NCBI GenBank assembly: GCA_001766655.1
Contig: MJCC01000009.1
Span: forward strand, 261,225-325,224
Length of the DNA: 64,000 nt
Reading direction: 5' to 3'
DNA from: Phytomonas francai
Lineage: Eukaryota; Euglenozoa; Kinetoplastea; Trypanosomatida; Trypanosomatidae
The number at the start of each line of letters is the position of its first letter. The stretch's first letter is position 1. The position numbers and the translations under genes are program-made. Below the pieces are notes generated by a model. That model had not been told where the DNA came from. It searched no databases and worked only from the letters and a program-made list of their open reading frames with translations. Of this stretch, positions 38,588-48,615 are shown one piece after another.

Positions 38588-41485
38588 TTAGGATACCTTT
38601 GATAGCAGGGGAGGTAGCATCAATAAGATGTCCGCCATGCCGGCGGTCGTAGACATCGTACCACATCCCGCGGTTTCCTCCCGGAAATGTGCTTCCTTCT
38701 CATTGATATCAGAGCCTTCACCGCCAGAACACGGCTCCCTCATCGTGAGCAGCTGCATCCTACCCGCATCTCGAACATTGAGATAGAAAAGAATATGCTG
38801 CGCCAGCTCCACCGTCCTCTCGGTGCATCTCGACAGGACTCCTTTATGGACTGTACTACCCAAGGAACTATCGGGGACTGCAAAGAGGGCTTGCAATCCT
38901 ACACGCATCGTAGGGACAAACTTCGAAAGTGCATCGGCACCGCACTCATCTGCTGAAAAAAGCAGATGCCCTGAGCTTACCATGAACCACAACACGCGAA
39001 GAAGCTTATAAACAACGTTATCCACAACGGCAGGGTGATTGACCAAAACCCCCCTCGTCGACGACGCGGCATCGCCACGGCTCTGCTTCTCATTTGCCGA
39101 ATCCCGCCCAGATTCCTCGTCCAAGGACTGCCCATTCCCCGCGTCCGCTTCCTTCACGGGCGTGTGGAGGCGGAGCGCGAAAAGAAGCCGCGGCACGAGT
39201 AGAAATGTGTCGTGCAGGGCTTGGGAAGCCGCCAAATTCCCTTGCCCGGACCGGCTGCCGTGTGGTATTTCGCACCTTCCCGTTTTGCCCGCGCGTCGAT
39301 TGGGCGCGGCGTCTGCGCTCGCGACGAGGTCCGACCGTGTTAAGGGGAACTGCGCAAGACGCACAACGATAGCGGTCGCGCAACCCAGGATTCGCATAAG
39401 AAATGCATCCCTCCTGTCATCGGATGGGGCACGCTTAACACGGGGGCCTTTATGACGCTGTATACCCCCTTGCAGGTGCTCTTGGATATGCTGTATGACG
39501 GCCCGGAGAAGCAGCGGCGCGAAGGGGAGAAGCCTCTGGCTTATCGTATCGGATGGTTTGCGAGGTCGCCCTTCATGCTCGCCAACTTGGGGAGATAGGG
39601 ATGCCGTCGTCATCGAATGGGCGTTATTGCCATGTCCCCCGTCCTCGTCTGGAACCTCGATCGCGTTGGCATCAAAAGTCTGTGTTGTAGTGAAGGAAGC
39701 GGCAGGCATTTGGATGAGATTGGGGAAAAGACACAGCGTCAGAAGGTACACCTCAAGTGAGCCAAGTAAATGTCGCGAAGAAAGCTTCACCTCAGGCCTT
39801 AGAGGTGAGGAAGACCGTGAGACTTTTGAGAAAGCCGTGTGAAAATACTGATAGAGGCTATTCCATCCTTCCTCAAGTGTCGCTAGAGGTGCACTGATTT
39901 GGGCAAGCACAAGGGCAAAATCCACTCGGTTGTATTTAGCTTGTGTGGTGAGCCCTCCTGCAGACCGGGAAGACGAATCCGATAGAAGTGACGGCGATTG
40001 CACGCTACCGTGGTCTCCCTTTTCCTTCCGAAGGATCTCCGCAGTGGTAACTGGCACCTTGTGGAAGAACAACTTTTTCATGGTCTGAAGCTCGGGTTTG
40101 GATAGAAAGATCTTCCCAAGGTCACCGCTAACCCCGCCTTGTGCCCCCCCCCCCACCCCGTCTCGCCGCGCCACCTCTTTTTGCTTCAAAAAAGTCAGAA
40201 CAACGGCAAAGGAGGAGCCCAGAGCAACCGCGGCGGAAAGCTTCTCCTCGTGCCGAAATAATGCCAGCTGCAATTCCATCAACTCCTTCCACACGTTCGA
40301 CCACTGTGGGAGCAGCTCCTTGAAAAGGTCCAACACCAGCTCGGGATGACGCCAATCGGGTGCGGCGCACAATACCCCGCTAGTGGACGGCGCGATCGGA
40401 GCCCAATCCGGCGCCCCGTCCCCCTCCTCATTCGGTGCGGGTTCGAGGGAAAGCCCGGCCTCCGCGGGCGACATAAGAAAGACCGACAGGAGGGCTGCCA
40501 GGACGTGGAGGTGTGGGGTGCGCAGCACCAGCGCCGAGACGCGCCGGACCAGGCCCAGCATCCACGTCTCCTCTTGCAGGGAGTCCTGGGCCCCCGCGAG
40601 CGCCGTCGGCCTCCCTCGCGTGGGGGCCTGCGAGGCTCCCCCGCGGGGGTGGGTGAGGGGCTGGGCGCGGGAGACCTCGCGCGCGGCCTGCCGGAGCGCC
40701 GCCGGCTCGCCGTGCGCGAGCGCGAGGGCGAGCAGCCCCACCCCGCTCAGGCGGACCGCCCCGAGGGCGTGGGTGAGGGCGACGTGGACGGTGTGGAGGA
40801 CGACCTGCAGGTGCTCCACCGCCGCCGCCCCGGACAGCCGCGACGAGACCCAGTCGCCGCGGAGAAGAACGTCGAGGCAGCCCAACGCGGCCCGCCGCAC
40901 ATCCCCCTCGGTGTCCGTCAGTGCGTCCAGGGCGGACATGAAGACTTTCAACTTTTGCACCGGCGTCACCTCGCGCAGACGGAGAGGATCCTTGTCGCGG
41001 GGGCTATTAATTTTCATATTATTAGTGGTTTTAGTATTATGATTAGTGTTGCTGTTGTCGTACCGGTCGATGTCATCACGTATGGAAATGAAACCCGCGA
41101 ACGGATCCACACGTGCACGCTCTTGAATGTCTTCGACCTCTTGAAGGGCCAGCAGACGCGACATCGCCGCAAACGCAGACGCGCGGTTGGCTGCTTTATA
41201 GTGGTTCGTATTGGCGAGAAGCTCCACGAAGCTTGACTTGGGTAGGGCCCCCTCTTTTCCTTTGGTGTGACCTCCCTGATCGAGTTGAACCTGGGAAGGG
41301 GGGTCGCCTCCGTCGATGCTGGGATTTGCACGGCCAATTGCGGCTGAGGTAGAGATTCGCAGTGTACGCGCGTGAATCTCCGCACGCGTCGCCGTCACCG
41401 GAGCAAGCTTTTTACGGCCAACTTTTTGAACTCGCTTCTTAAAAGCATCATCCCCCTTCTGCTTCTTCGGTTTTGAACGCACCAT
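38588..41485 (-). CDS. TEX10: TEX10/IPI1-like pre-60S ribosome assembly factor
   Basis: The start is ATG 41485 (MVRSKPKKQKGDDAFKKRVQ). The open frame continues 88 codons further, but that part is Phe/Ser/Cys-rich and includes the minus-strand pyrimidine tract and acceptor (ttcttcatctttttttttt then ...atAG), so it is 5' UTR. The 965-residue protein begins with the Lys-rich MxxSKxKKQK...FKK...KVGRKK pattern of IPI1/TEX10. HEAT-like helices then include EGDVRRAALGCLDVLL and ALTHALGAVRLSGVGLL, as in the family. IPI1/TEX10 works in the Rix1 (PELP1) complex that processes ITS2 and matures the 60S subunit in the nucleus. The length matches animal TEX10 (about 930) rather than yeast Ipi1. Several Ser/Arg-rich inserts are present. 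Confidence 0.65.
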   Translation of the reverse strand: MVRSKPKKQKGDDAFKKRVQKVGRKKLAPVTATRAEIHARTLRISTSAAIGRANPSIDGGDPPSQVQLDQGGHTKGKEGALPKSSFVELLANTNHYKAANRASAFAAMSRLLALQEVEDIQERARVDPFAGFISIRDDIDRYDNSNTNHNTKTTNNMKINSPRDKDPLRLREVTPVQKLKVFMSALDALTDTEGDVRRAALGCLDVLLRGDWVSSRLSGAAAVEHLQVVLHTVHVALTHALGAVRLSGVGLLALALAHGEPAALRQAAREVSRAQPLTHPRGGASQAPTRGRPTALAGAQDSLQEETWMLGLVRRVSALVLRTPHLHVLAALLSVFLMSPAEAGLSLEPAPNEEGDGAPDWAPIAPSTSGVLCAAPDWRHPELVLDLFKELLPQWSNVWKELMELQLALFRHEEKLSAAVALGSSFAVVLTFLKQKEVARRDGVGGGAQGGVSGDLGKIFLSKPELQTMKKLFFHKVPVTTAEILRKEKGDHGSVQSPSLLSDSSSRSAGGLTTQAKYNRVDFALVLAQISAPLATLEEGWNSLYQYFHTAFSKVSRSSSPLRPEVKLSSRHLLGSLEVYLLTLCLFPNLIQMPAASFTTTQTFDANAIEVPDEDGGHGNNAHSMTTASLSPQVGEHEGRPRKPSDTISQRLLPFAPLLLRAVIQHIQEHLQGGIQRHKGPRVKRAPSDDRRDAFLMRILGCATAIVVRLAQFPLTRSDLVASADAAPNRRAGKTGRCEIPHGSRSGQGNLAASQALHDTFLLVPRLLFALRLHTPVKEADAGNGQSLDEESGRDSANEKQSRGDAASSTRGVLVNHPAVVDNVVYKLLRVLWFMVSSGHLLFSADECGADALSKFVPTMRVGLQALFAVPDSSLGSTVHKGVLSRCTERTVELAQHILFYLNVRDAGRMQLLTMREPCSGGEGSDINEKEAHFREETAGCGTMSTTAGMADILLMLPPLLSKVS

Positions 41486-42699
41486 GATTCGAAACTCAAC
41501 GAGAAAACAGAATCTCCTACCCTTCTCAATTAATAGACGTTCTATTATGTAATGTGTAAAGAAAAAAAAAAGATGAAGAATCAAAGAATAAGGAACAGGA
41601 CAAGGTACTACGCCTGCAGACTCAAGGCATGCAGTCATAACGCATGTTGGTGCAAATAAATAACTAAATCTGCTCGCTGCAAAAATACAGCTACATCTAG
41701 GAAAGGTGCAAAAATAGGACACAGCGGTGCAGAGCCGCCGCTCATCCACCTTTGCTCACTACCCTAAAAAAAGAATTCGAGATGCTCATTGCAGAGAGTT
41801 AAAGAAGAAAAAAAAGAAAAAATATCACCCAAAAAAAAAACACAAAAAAAAAACACAAAAAAGGAGCAATCTCCGCTACTATCTTTATCCCAACACAGCA
41901 AAATCAAAGTTCTGAAAATTGAAACAAGAGAGGTGAATATAGATTTCAATTTTATTCCTTTTACTAACCCCCTTCGCTTTTCGCTAAAAATAAAAAATTC
42001 AATAGACGTTTTCAATGTGACAGAAAAGAAACTATTCCTGTTTGAATATTTACCTTTCGTTTTTTTTTGAAGTAGATAAAGAGATTACTAGTACCAATAT
42101 GAATAAACTAATGGTACAAAAGGAAGAAAGATGATTCAAAAAGCTCCTGCTAGTCCCTAACACTACATCCTTGCCTCTCTTTTGAAAGTGAGAACGCATA
42201 AAGAAAGGAAAAGTATAATAAAAATTAACTAAAAGTCATGAATCATAAACTCGATAAACAGTACAAAAAAAAAAAGTGAAGATTGTATAGGTAGCTCCAC
42301 TTTTATTTTTTATTATAATCGTTCACAAATAGTATTGCTTATTCTCTCCTACAATATAACAACATCTTCTCCTTGGATATAAACCTATTTTGCCCTTATC
42401 TACCGGACTCCCCTATATATGGGTGGTTTGATTGCGTTTAAATTTGTAATACTAATGGAGCTTCACTTTGGATAGATACATAGGCACGCCTACTTTTTGC
42501 ATCAAAAAGACGCAGGAAACCATAATCATTCCCTTCTTTTCCTAGTATAAATAGATGGATAGCTAATTCTATTCGTTTTGTGTGTGCATGTGCGTGTGCG
42601 TGTGCGTGTGCATGTAAGGGGAGGGAAGTTACCGGTGGCTTATATTCGAAACTCTTCATTATTCTACGGTTTCATAAATAGGTTTATACAAACCCTCAC
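41486..42699. other. Spacer with trans-splice signal for the TEX10-like gene
   Basis: Near 41535-41580 the - strand has a strong pyrimidine tract followed by an AG. Further right are A-rich tracts (41800-41865), TG/CG alternation at 42584-42613 and A runs. No gene is seen. Confidence 0.55.
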
Positions 42700-44523
42700 C
42701 TAATAGACACGCTTGGCCGGTGGGACGTAGTCAATTTCATTGGTTAGCGGCTCCATGTGCACCGGGCGGTACGCTAATCGAATGGTTCCCTTTTCATCGT
42801 CCAGGTACGCGAGGGTGTGCTTCATCCAGTTAACGTCGTCCCGCTCGGGGTAGTCGTCGCGCGCGTGCGCACCGCGGCTCTCCCTGCGCACCAACGCACC
42901 CGTGACGGTTAACAGCGCGTTTGTGAGCAGGTTCCGGAGCTCCAGGGCCTCGATCAGGTTGCTGTTCCACACCGGTGACTTGTCATGCACGAGGGCGTGG
43001 CTGAAGTCCCGGTAGCACTCCTCGATGATGGCCTTGCCCTTCGCGAGGTTTTCCTCGGTTCGGAATACCGCCGCGTACGTGGCCATCGTCTCCTTCATGC
43101 GTTCTCGAATTCGCGCTATGGGAATGTCGCCCTTGTTGTGTAGAATTCGGTCAAGGTCGGCAATCGAAGACTCCCCGGCGTCGGGTCTCATATCCGGCTG
43201 TGTACGCTTCTCCTTGGTAAGATTGAAAATGACCGTGTTCGCGCATGACTTCCCGAACACGACGATGTCGAGCAGCGAGTTCGCGCCGAGGCGATTGGCC
43301 CCGTGCACGCTCGCGCAGGCGCACTCGCCGGCCGCGAGCAGCCCGGGCACGATGGCGTCGTCGTCGCCGTTCCGTGGGCTGACCACCTCCCCGGTCCATT
43401 GCGTGGGGACGCCGCCCATGGAGTAGTGGACGGTGGGCACGACCGGGATCGGCTCGTTCGAGACGTCGACGCCGGCGAAGATGTGGGCGCTTTCCGAGAT
43501 ACCCGGCAGCTTCTTGTGCAACGTCTCCGGGTCGAGGTGGTGGAGCTGCAGAAGGACGTGGTCTTTTTTCGGCCCGCAGCCGCGGCCGGCGAGAATCTCC
43601 AGCGTCATGGCCCGCGAAACGACGTCGCGACTGGCTAAATCCTTCGCTTTGGGGGCATACCGCTCCATGAAGCGCTCCCCCTGGTTGTTGATGAGATAAC
43701 CGCCCTCGCCACGGGAGCCCTCCGTGATGAGCACCCCCGGGCCGTAAATTCCGGTCGGGTGGAACTGCACGAACTCTAAATCCTCTGAAGGCAGCCCCGC
43801 CCGCGCGACCATGGCGGTCCCGTCGCCGGTGCAGCTCTTCGCGCTGGTAGTGGTGAAGTACACCCGACCGTAGCCGCCCGTGCAGAGCACGGTGTACTTG
43901 CTCTTGAAGCGGTGAATGGTGCCGTCGTCGATGCTCATGGCCATCAGACCACGGCAGCACCCGTCCTCCATGATCAGGTCCAGCGCGTAGTACTCGTTGA
44001 AGAAGTTCACGCCGTACTGGAAGGACTGGCCGTAGAGGGTGTGCAGCATCGCGTGCCCGGTGCGATCCGACGCCGCGCAGGTCCGCCGCGCCTGCTTCCC
44101 GCCGTAGTGGATCGACTGCCCGCCAAAGGCGCGCTGGTAGATGAAGCCGTCTCGGGTCCGCAGGAAGGGCAGCCCCATGCTCTCCAGCTCCGACACGACG
44201 CCGGGGGCCTCCTGGCACATGTACTGGATCGCGTCCTGGTCGCCCAGCCAGTCCGAGCCCTTGATCGTGTCGTACGCGTGCCAGCGCCAGTCGTCCTCCT
44301 CGCAGTTCGCGAGCGCCGCGTTGATCCCGCCCTGCGCCGCGATCGTGTGCGAGCGCGAGGGGTACACCTTGGAGACGCAGGCCACGTCGTAGCCGGAGGC
44401 CGCGACGCCCATCGCGCAGCGAAGCCCGGAGCCGCCCGCGCCGACGACGACGCAGTCGTACGTGTGGTCGATGATCGGGTACGCCCGGCCCAGGCCGAGA
44501 CGCGCGAGCGAGCGACGCAGCAT
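42700..44523 (-). CDS. SDHA: Succinate dehydrogenase flavoprotein subunit
   Basis: A 607-residue Complex II subunit that oxidises succinate to fumarate in the mitochondrial matrix and passes electrons to ubiquinone. The start is ATG 44523 ([16 protein letters not shown], an Arg-rich import signal); upstream there is only a non-ATG frame. Motifs: the FAD loop GAGGSG (28-33), the covalent-FAD site SHTIAAQGG (His59), [20 protein letters not shown], the active-site region around HYSMGGVPT, and [16 protein letters not shown]. Length and motifs are complete, so the enzyme should be active. An uninterrupted pyrimidine tract of over 40 nt lies just before the ATG on - with no AG in between. Confidence 0.97.
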   Translation of the reverse strand: MLRRSLARLGLGRAYPIIDHTYDCVVVGAGGSGLRCAMGVAASGYDVACVSKVYPSRSHTIAAQGGINAALANCEEDDWRWHAYDTIKGSDWLGDQDAIQYMCQEAPGVVSELESMGLPFLRTRDGFIYQRAFGGQSIHYGGKQARRTCAASDRTGHAMLHTLYGQSFQYGVNFFNEYYALDLIMEDGCCRGLMAMSIDDGTIHRFKSKYTVLCTGGYGRVYFTTTSAKSCTGDGTAMVARAGLPSEDLEFVQFHPTGIYGPGVLITEGSRGEGGYLINNQGERFMERYAPKAKDLASRDVVSRAMTLEILAGRGCGPKKDHVLLQLHHLDPETLHKKLPGISESAHIFAGVDVSNEPIPVVPTVHYSMGGVPTQWTGEVVSPRNGDDDAIVPGLLAAGECACASVHGANRLGANSLLDIVVFGKSCANTVIFNLTKEKRTQPDMRPDAGESSIADLDRILHNKGDIPIARIRERMKETMATYAAVFRTEENLAKGKAIIEECYRDFSHALVHDKSPVWNSNLIEALELRNLLTNALLTVTGALVRRESRGAHARDDYPERDDVNWMKHTLAYLDDEKGTIRLAYRPVHMEPLTNEIDYVPPAKRVY

Positions 44524-45140
44524 CAACCCACCCAAGGAAGAAAAAGAAAAAAAAAAAAAAAAGGGGAGGGGGGAGGCGATGCACAGGTTCGATGGGACTT
44601 TACGAAGGCTTGAGAATCGCGGTTGATTCAACAGCTCCTTCCGTTGGGTGGGCAGCGCAGGAAAGGGTCAAAAAAATTACAAAAATGTAAGGTGAGCTAA
44701 TAAGTATTTGAAAAAAAAAGGAAAAATGACTAAAACTAACCCTGCACGGCTTCAAATGATGGGAAAAGCTGAAGATGGGAAGAAACGGTGAAAAAGAAAA
44801 CTAAAATGTTCGAATATGCGCAACAGATTCCTAAAAGTAGGAAAGCGAAAATCAGGCATGAAAGATGACAATAGAATGAAAAATATAGGCCTAAAACATG
44901 GAAAAAAAAAGACAAGGACGTCTTTTCCGCCATCATGAGGCTTGAAATACACAACGATTACGTGATTGTGTAAAAGAAAAGCATTTCCTTTATTCTCTTC
45001 CAACCATTGATCGGGCCGTCAGGACACGAGTACGAAAAAGGAGATCCGAAAAGTGCTATACTTCCCACTTCTCATTACTCATGCACTTGAATAAATACTA
45101 ATGTGAGAACGTGAGGAGGAGAAAATGGTCGGCCATCCAC
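44524..45140. other. Spacer
   Basis: The 44530-44575 part is purine-only on + (a pyrimidine tract on -). The acceptor for SDHA is more likely the AG beyond about 44635. The remainder is A-rich. No gene is seen. Confidence 0.5.
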
Positions 45141-45545
45141 TCAGGCAGATTTGTTCCACTCCTTTTTATCAACCCATGGCCGGTTGTCCAGCGGACACAC
45201 CTTCCTCGTATTCAGCCATCGTTGGATGCAGTGCGTGTGAAAGGCATGGCCGCACTCCCCCCACATCATTGTGCACTCCCATGAAGTCATCTCGGAATCG
45301 CACTGGCAGTTCACGCAAGGTCCTTCTACTTGATTACGGCAGATGCTACAGATCCCCGTCTCCCGCTCCCACGACGAGACGAAGACCGGGAAGAAAGTTT
45401 CGAGCGCAAATAAAGGCACTTTGGGATCACTTTGGGGATCACTCTTTTCAGGCCCCTCTGCCTCGCCAGTGGGAAAATCATCCGGGGTTTCTAATGGTAC
45501 CGTTTCCTCAGCGAACAGCTCACACGATTCTGTAGAAGAAGCCAT
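45141..45545 (-). CDS. RBX1: RING-box protein RBX1/ROC1 (cullin-RING ligase subunit)
   Basis: A 134-residue RING-H2 protein. Its zinc ligands follow the RBX1 pattern: GICSICR (Cys66, Cys69), CVNCQC, then ECTMMWGECGHAFHTHCIQRW (Cys91, Cys98, His100, His103, Cys106) and KVCPLDNRPW (Cys117, Asp120). The Asp in place of the last ligand and the DNRxW ending separate RBX1 from APC11. RBX1 binds the cullin C-terminus and recruits E2 or Nedd8-E2 for SCF-type ubiquitin ligases. The N-terminal 60 residues are acidic and end in the beta strand (LETFFPVFVSSWE) that inserts into the cullin. Start is ATG 45545. Confidence 0.93.
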   Translation of the reverse strand: MASSTESCELFAEETVPLETPDDFPTGEAEGPEKSDPQSDPKVPLFALETFFPVFVSSWERETGICSICRNQVEGPCVNCQCDSEMTSWECTMMWGECGHAFHTHCIQRWLNTRKVCPLDNRPWVDKKEWNKSA

Positions 45546-45958
45546 TCTCCACTTGGTAAATCTAAATAACCTTTTCCTTTGTCAATCGTTTGCTTTACTG
45601 TTTAAACACAGTTTTAAAGATCTATAGATATAGATATAGATATATAGATATATATATACCTTTAGTTCAGTGCAAGTTATTACAGACACTAAGAAAAGGG
45701 GAAAGAAACGTATTTAATTCTGAGATATTTGGAGTTTAAAAAAGAGCATTAATATCGGAAGAGCTACCAATACAAGCTCTAGTCTGTGAATATGTGTAAT
45801 TGTATAGATTAGTAATGATAATAGACTACTTAATCAGAAACGACACCCCCATGCTCATAAAATAATTAAAAAAAGAGAAGTCAAATTATTCATTCCGGGT
45901 AGGAGCCATTCCTTCTTCTATTGAAAATAGATAATAATAAAAAGGTAAAATATTAACA

Positions 45959-45993
<35 letters not shown>

Positions 45994-46083
45994 TTGGCCT
46001 TTCACGTCATAGTAAAATATTTTAACAGCATTTGTAAAGCATAGAGTTGCATGTTCAAGGTGATTTGATACACTTATCCCTTC
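45546..46083. other. Spacer with microsatellites
   Basis: It contains a GATATA/TATAGA repeat at 45620-45658 and (AAT)n at 45963-45993. No gene is seen. Confidence 0.6.
45963..45993. repeat. (AAT)n microsatellite
   Basis: About ten AAT units between RBX1 and the 67-aa gene. Confidence 0.9.
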
Positions 46084-46287
46084 TTATAGGTTGTCAGTCT
46101 CGCTATAGGGCTTGTATGCGTTGTCCGCCTTCCGCATTGCCTCCGCTGCTTGCAGCTTGCGCTGTTCAAGGTCGAAATTCTTATCATCTTCCTTGTGGTC
46201 TGGCGTTTTCTTAGAATGCGCAACATTTTGGGGTACGTTTTCCCCTTCAAGACCATTCGGCCCATTACCAGTTTCCGAGCCTGACAT
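46084..46287 (-). CDS. Small hypothetical protein, 67 aa
   Basis: ATG 46287 to a stop at 46084. The product is hydrophilic and rich in Asn/Lys/Asp/Glu, with a short helix (DLEQRKLQAAEAMRKADNAY) near the C-terminus. There is no signal peptide or membrane segment. It is the only stretch with coding-like composition between RBX1 and the FAXC-like gene and lies on the array strand, which supports a real gene. Function is unknown. Confidence 0.5.
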   Translation of the reverse strand: MSGSETGNGPNGLEGENVPQNVAHSKKTPDHKEDDKNFDLEQRKLQAAEAMRKADNAYKPYSETDNL

Positions 46288-47219
46288 CTTCCCAAAGGAT
46301 TATGAACCAAGGGACAAAATAATATGTATATAGGTATTCTTGTTATTAGGCAAAAAAAAAAAATCAAACCTTGAGGTTAATGTACAATATGGTGTATAAA
46401 CGTAAGCTTTACTAGCACGAAAATGGAATAAAACGTATCTGTTGTTTGTTTGTTCTCTTTTTAGAAGTTCTCCTTCACGTTAAGGTAACGCAAACATCCA
46501 AGTGGAGAAAAAATGAATGATTGGCTGGAATAATAATAAAAAAAGCAACTCAGCTCGCTTTTTTTATCATTTATCATTTTTAGAATGCTTGTGAAAAGCT
46601 AACAAAGGAAGATGTGGTATTGCCACTCTTCCTTTTAGAATGTGTAAAGCAATGAATTTCGCAAGGCAACTAATAAAATATTCGAACAACGGGAAGAAAA
46701 TCAGCTCATAATGTTTATGCTCGTATTACTTCCTCACTTCCACTTTATTTCATTACCCTTTCCCTTCTAAACAACCCCAAAACGAACCTCACTGGCCTTT
46801 TTCTCACTCCGCAAAGAATTATCTGAGTGATGGAAATATATTGGATCAAGCTTCACATTTCAAAGGTGTAAGCTATTCAGAATAGTACTTCTTTTTTGAC
46901 CACCTGACAAAACAAGCGAAAGCCTTGAATGGGATGAAATATGCTCACCGGGGATATTTTAGAGTGGAAAGATTAGTGTGTTTATTCGATTTAGAAATGT
47001 TCACGAATGTAAAAAGGAGATTAGCGCATTATCTATAAAAAAACGGGGTGTAATAGTAAATTAATTACGAAGACAAGCGTGTATCTCAGTAAAAAATGAA
47101 AAGATGAAAAAATAAAATCCCATCTTCAGGAAAACTAATCTTAAGACTGATAGACCGGCGAACGATCACCAGCAATAAACAAAGATTAAATCTTTAACAA
47201 TTTCTATTTTAGGACAACC
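46288..47219. other. AT-rich spacer, no gene seen
   Basis: A 930-nt spacer with A runs (46352-46362) and AT-rich sequence. No structured or coding segment stands out. Confidence 0.55.
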
Positions 47220-48149
47220 TCACGCGACAACACCAAACCGCTGTATCTTCGATGGTGTTTGCAATGCATTGATATCCCGAAAGGCCTCGTACGTCATACG
47301 ATCGATGTACTGAACAATGGTATCACTGTTTAGTATAAAAGAAAGTGCCAGCGCATGCGGACCCAACTCCCGTGCCACCTGTAGCCACGCATAAGTGGAG
47401 CAATCAAACGAAGTCGGCCGCACGCCAAAAAGAAAAGGGGTTTTTCGTAGACAGAGCTCTAGGGATTGCACGGCGTCGAGAAACTCCTCCTCATGTTTCT
47501 TGCACTCAAGTTGATCGTATCCAGAAAGTCTTAATTCCTTCAAGACGGAATGGCGAATTGTGCGCGCTAAAAGAATAGAACTGAGCGGGTGGGCCTTCGA
47601 CTCATCGAGCACCACCTTTGCGCAATGTGTGTCTTCGATGAAGATCAGACGGTTGAGGCCGTTGTTAACCCGCATTTCCACGACCCTCTGCAGCATCTTC
47701 CCAGCGGAGCGTTCCTGCGGCGTGAGGTGAGCATCCAGCGCCACATTAAATCTTGCTGTCAGGTATTGAATAATGTATTCGCTTCCCACCAACGGCATCC
47801 CATCACACACGATAAACGGCAGACAGCCGTTTGGTGAGAGGCTCGAATCATCCATGAGGTGCGCGATGTACGGAATCTTTGCCAGTCGTAAAAAGGTCTC
47901 AATTTTTACGCAGTGCGGGAAGAAATTTGGCCCACGCAACCAACGTCGGTAGATGAAGAGATGTACAATGCCTGGCTCCAGGCTACGTAAGGTGGACCGT
48001 GCGCGCATTCGCTGGTACATATAGAGGAGTGTGCGCAAGGTCTTGACAGCGACAAAACTGCCCGCGACAGCGCCTACGGTTAGACAAACCTTTTTGTTTT
48101 TCCCGTAGAAGCTTCTAACTCTTTCAGCAAGCCCTTCTAAAGACTGCAT
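47220..48149 (-). CDS. FAXC/metaxin-like GST-fold membrane-anchored protein
   Basis: The start is ATG 48149 (MQSLEGLAERVRSFYG); a non-ATG codon would add only four residues. The 309-residue protein has one transmembrane segment at about 21-45 (VCLTVGAVAGSFVAVKTL). A thioredoxin-like N-terminal GST domain follows, with FPHCVKIETFLRLAKIPY, GCLPFIVCDG and SEYIIQYL. A helical GST C-terminal domain contains FLFGVRPTSFDCSTYAWL, the D-x-x-x-(Y/F)-(A/G) turn of the metaxin/FAXC family. FAXC and metaxins are anchored proteins, and metaxins act in outer-mitochondrial-membrane protein import. The catalytic Ser/Cys of true GSTs is not evident. FAXC fits best because of the N-terminal membrane anchor. Confidence 0.75.
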   Translation of the reverse strand: MQSLEGLAERVRSFYGKNKKVCLTVGAVAGSFVAVKTLRTLLYMYQRMRARSTLRSLEPGIVHLFIYRRWLRGPNFFPHCVKIETFLRLAKIPYIAHLMDDSSLSPNGCLPFIVCDGMPLVGSEYIIQYLTARFNVALDAHLTPQERSAGKMLQRVVEMRVNNGLNRLIFIEDTHCAKVVLDESKAHPLSSILLARTIRHSVLKELRLSGYDQLECKKHEEEFLDAVQSLELCLRKTPFLFGVRPTSFDCSTYAWLQVARELGPHALALSFILNSDTIVQYIDRMTYEAFRDINALQTPSKIQRFGVVA

Positions 48150-48615
48150 TGCAAATGGCAATTACCCTTATATCTAATTTCGTATATTAAAAAAAAAAAA
48201 ATTAAATACAATCCCTCTCTCTCCCTGCTACTTGAAAGCTCAGTAAAAGGAATTATAATAAATATATATGACAATAGTGCAATATACACGTAAATATATT
48301 TAGAAGTAGCTGTGTTATATCGTGAATATCTTCCAAATTGTCTATAAAAATATTTTACGCTGAATTAAGGAAGGGGGAGCAAATAAAATAAATAACCGCA
48401 GGGATATCCCATGAAGGAACCTCAGCGTCCCAGCACCATCTCTTGACTTCTCTTCACTCACCGTGTGAGCCTAGTCCAGTTTTTGGTAAAAGGTAAAGAA
48501 AACGTTGCACACCTTTTTGTAAAAAAAGGGAGAAAAAATACCAAATCATAGAATAGTATATTCCTTTCACAAGTATTGCAGCCAACACATGAACTTCTCG
48601 AGTTATGTGTCCCTT
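48150..48615. other. Spacer
   Basis: It has a poly-A (48188-48200, poly-T on -) just upstream of the FAXC-like start and AT-rich sequence. A GC-richer stretch at 48400-48480 is non-coding. No gene is seen. Confidence 0.5.

Noticed and set aside
43151..44584. Second long frame on - over SDHA
   Set aside because: The SDHA frame carries all flavoprotein motifs. This frame is Arg/Gly/His-rich without any.
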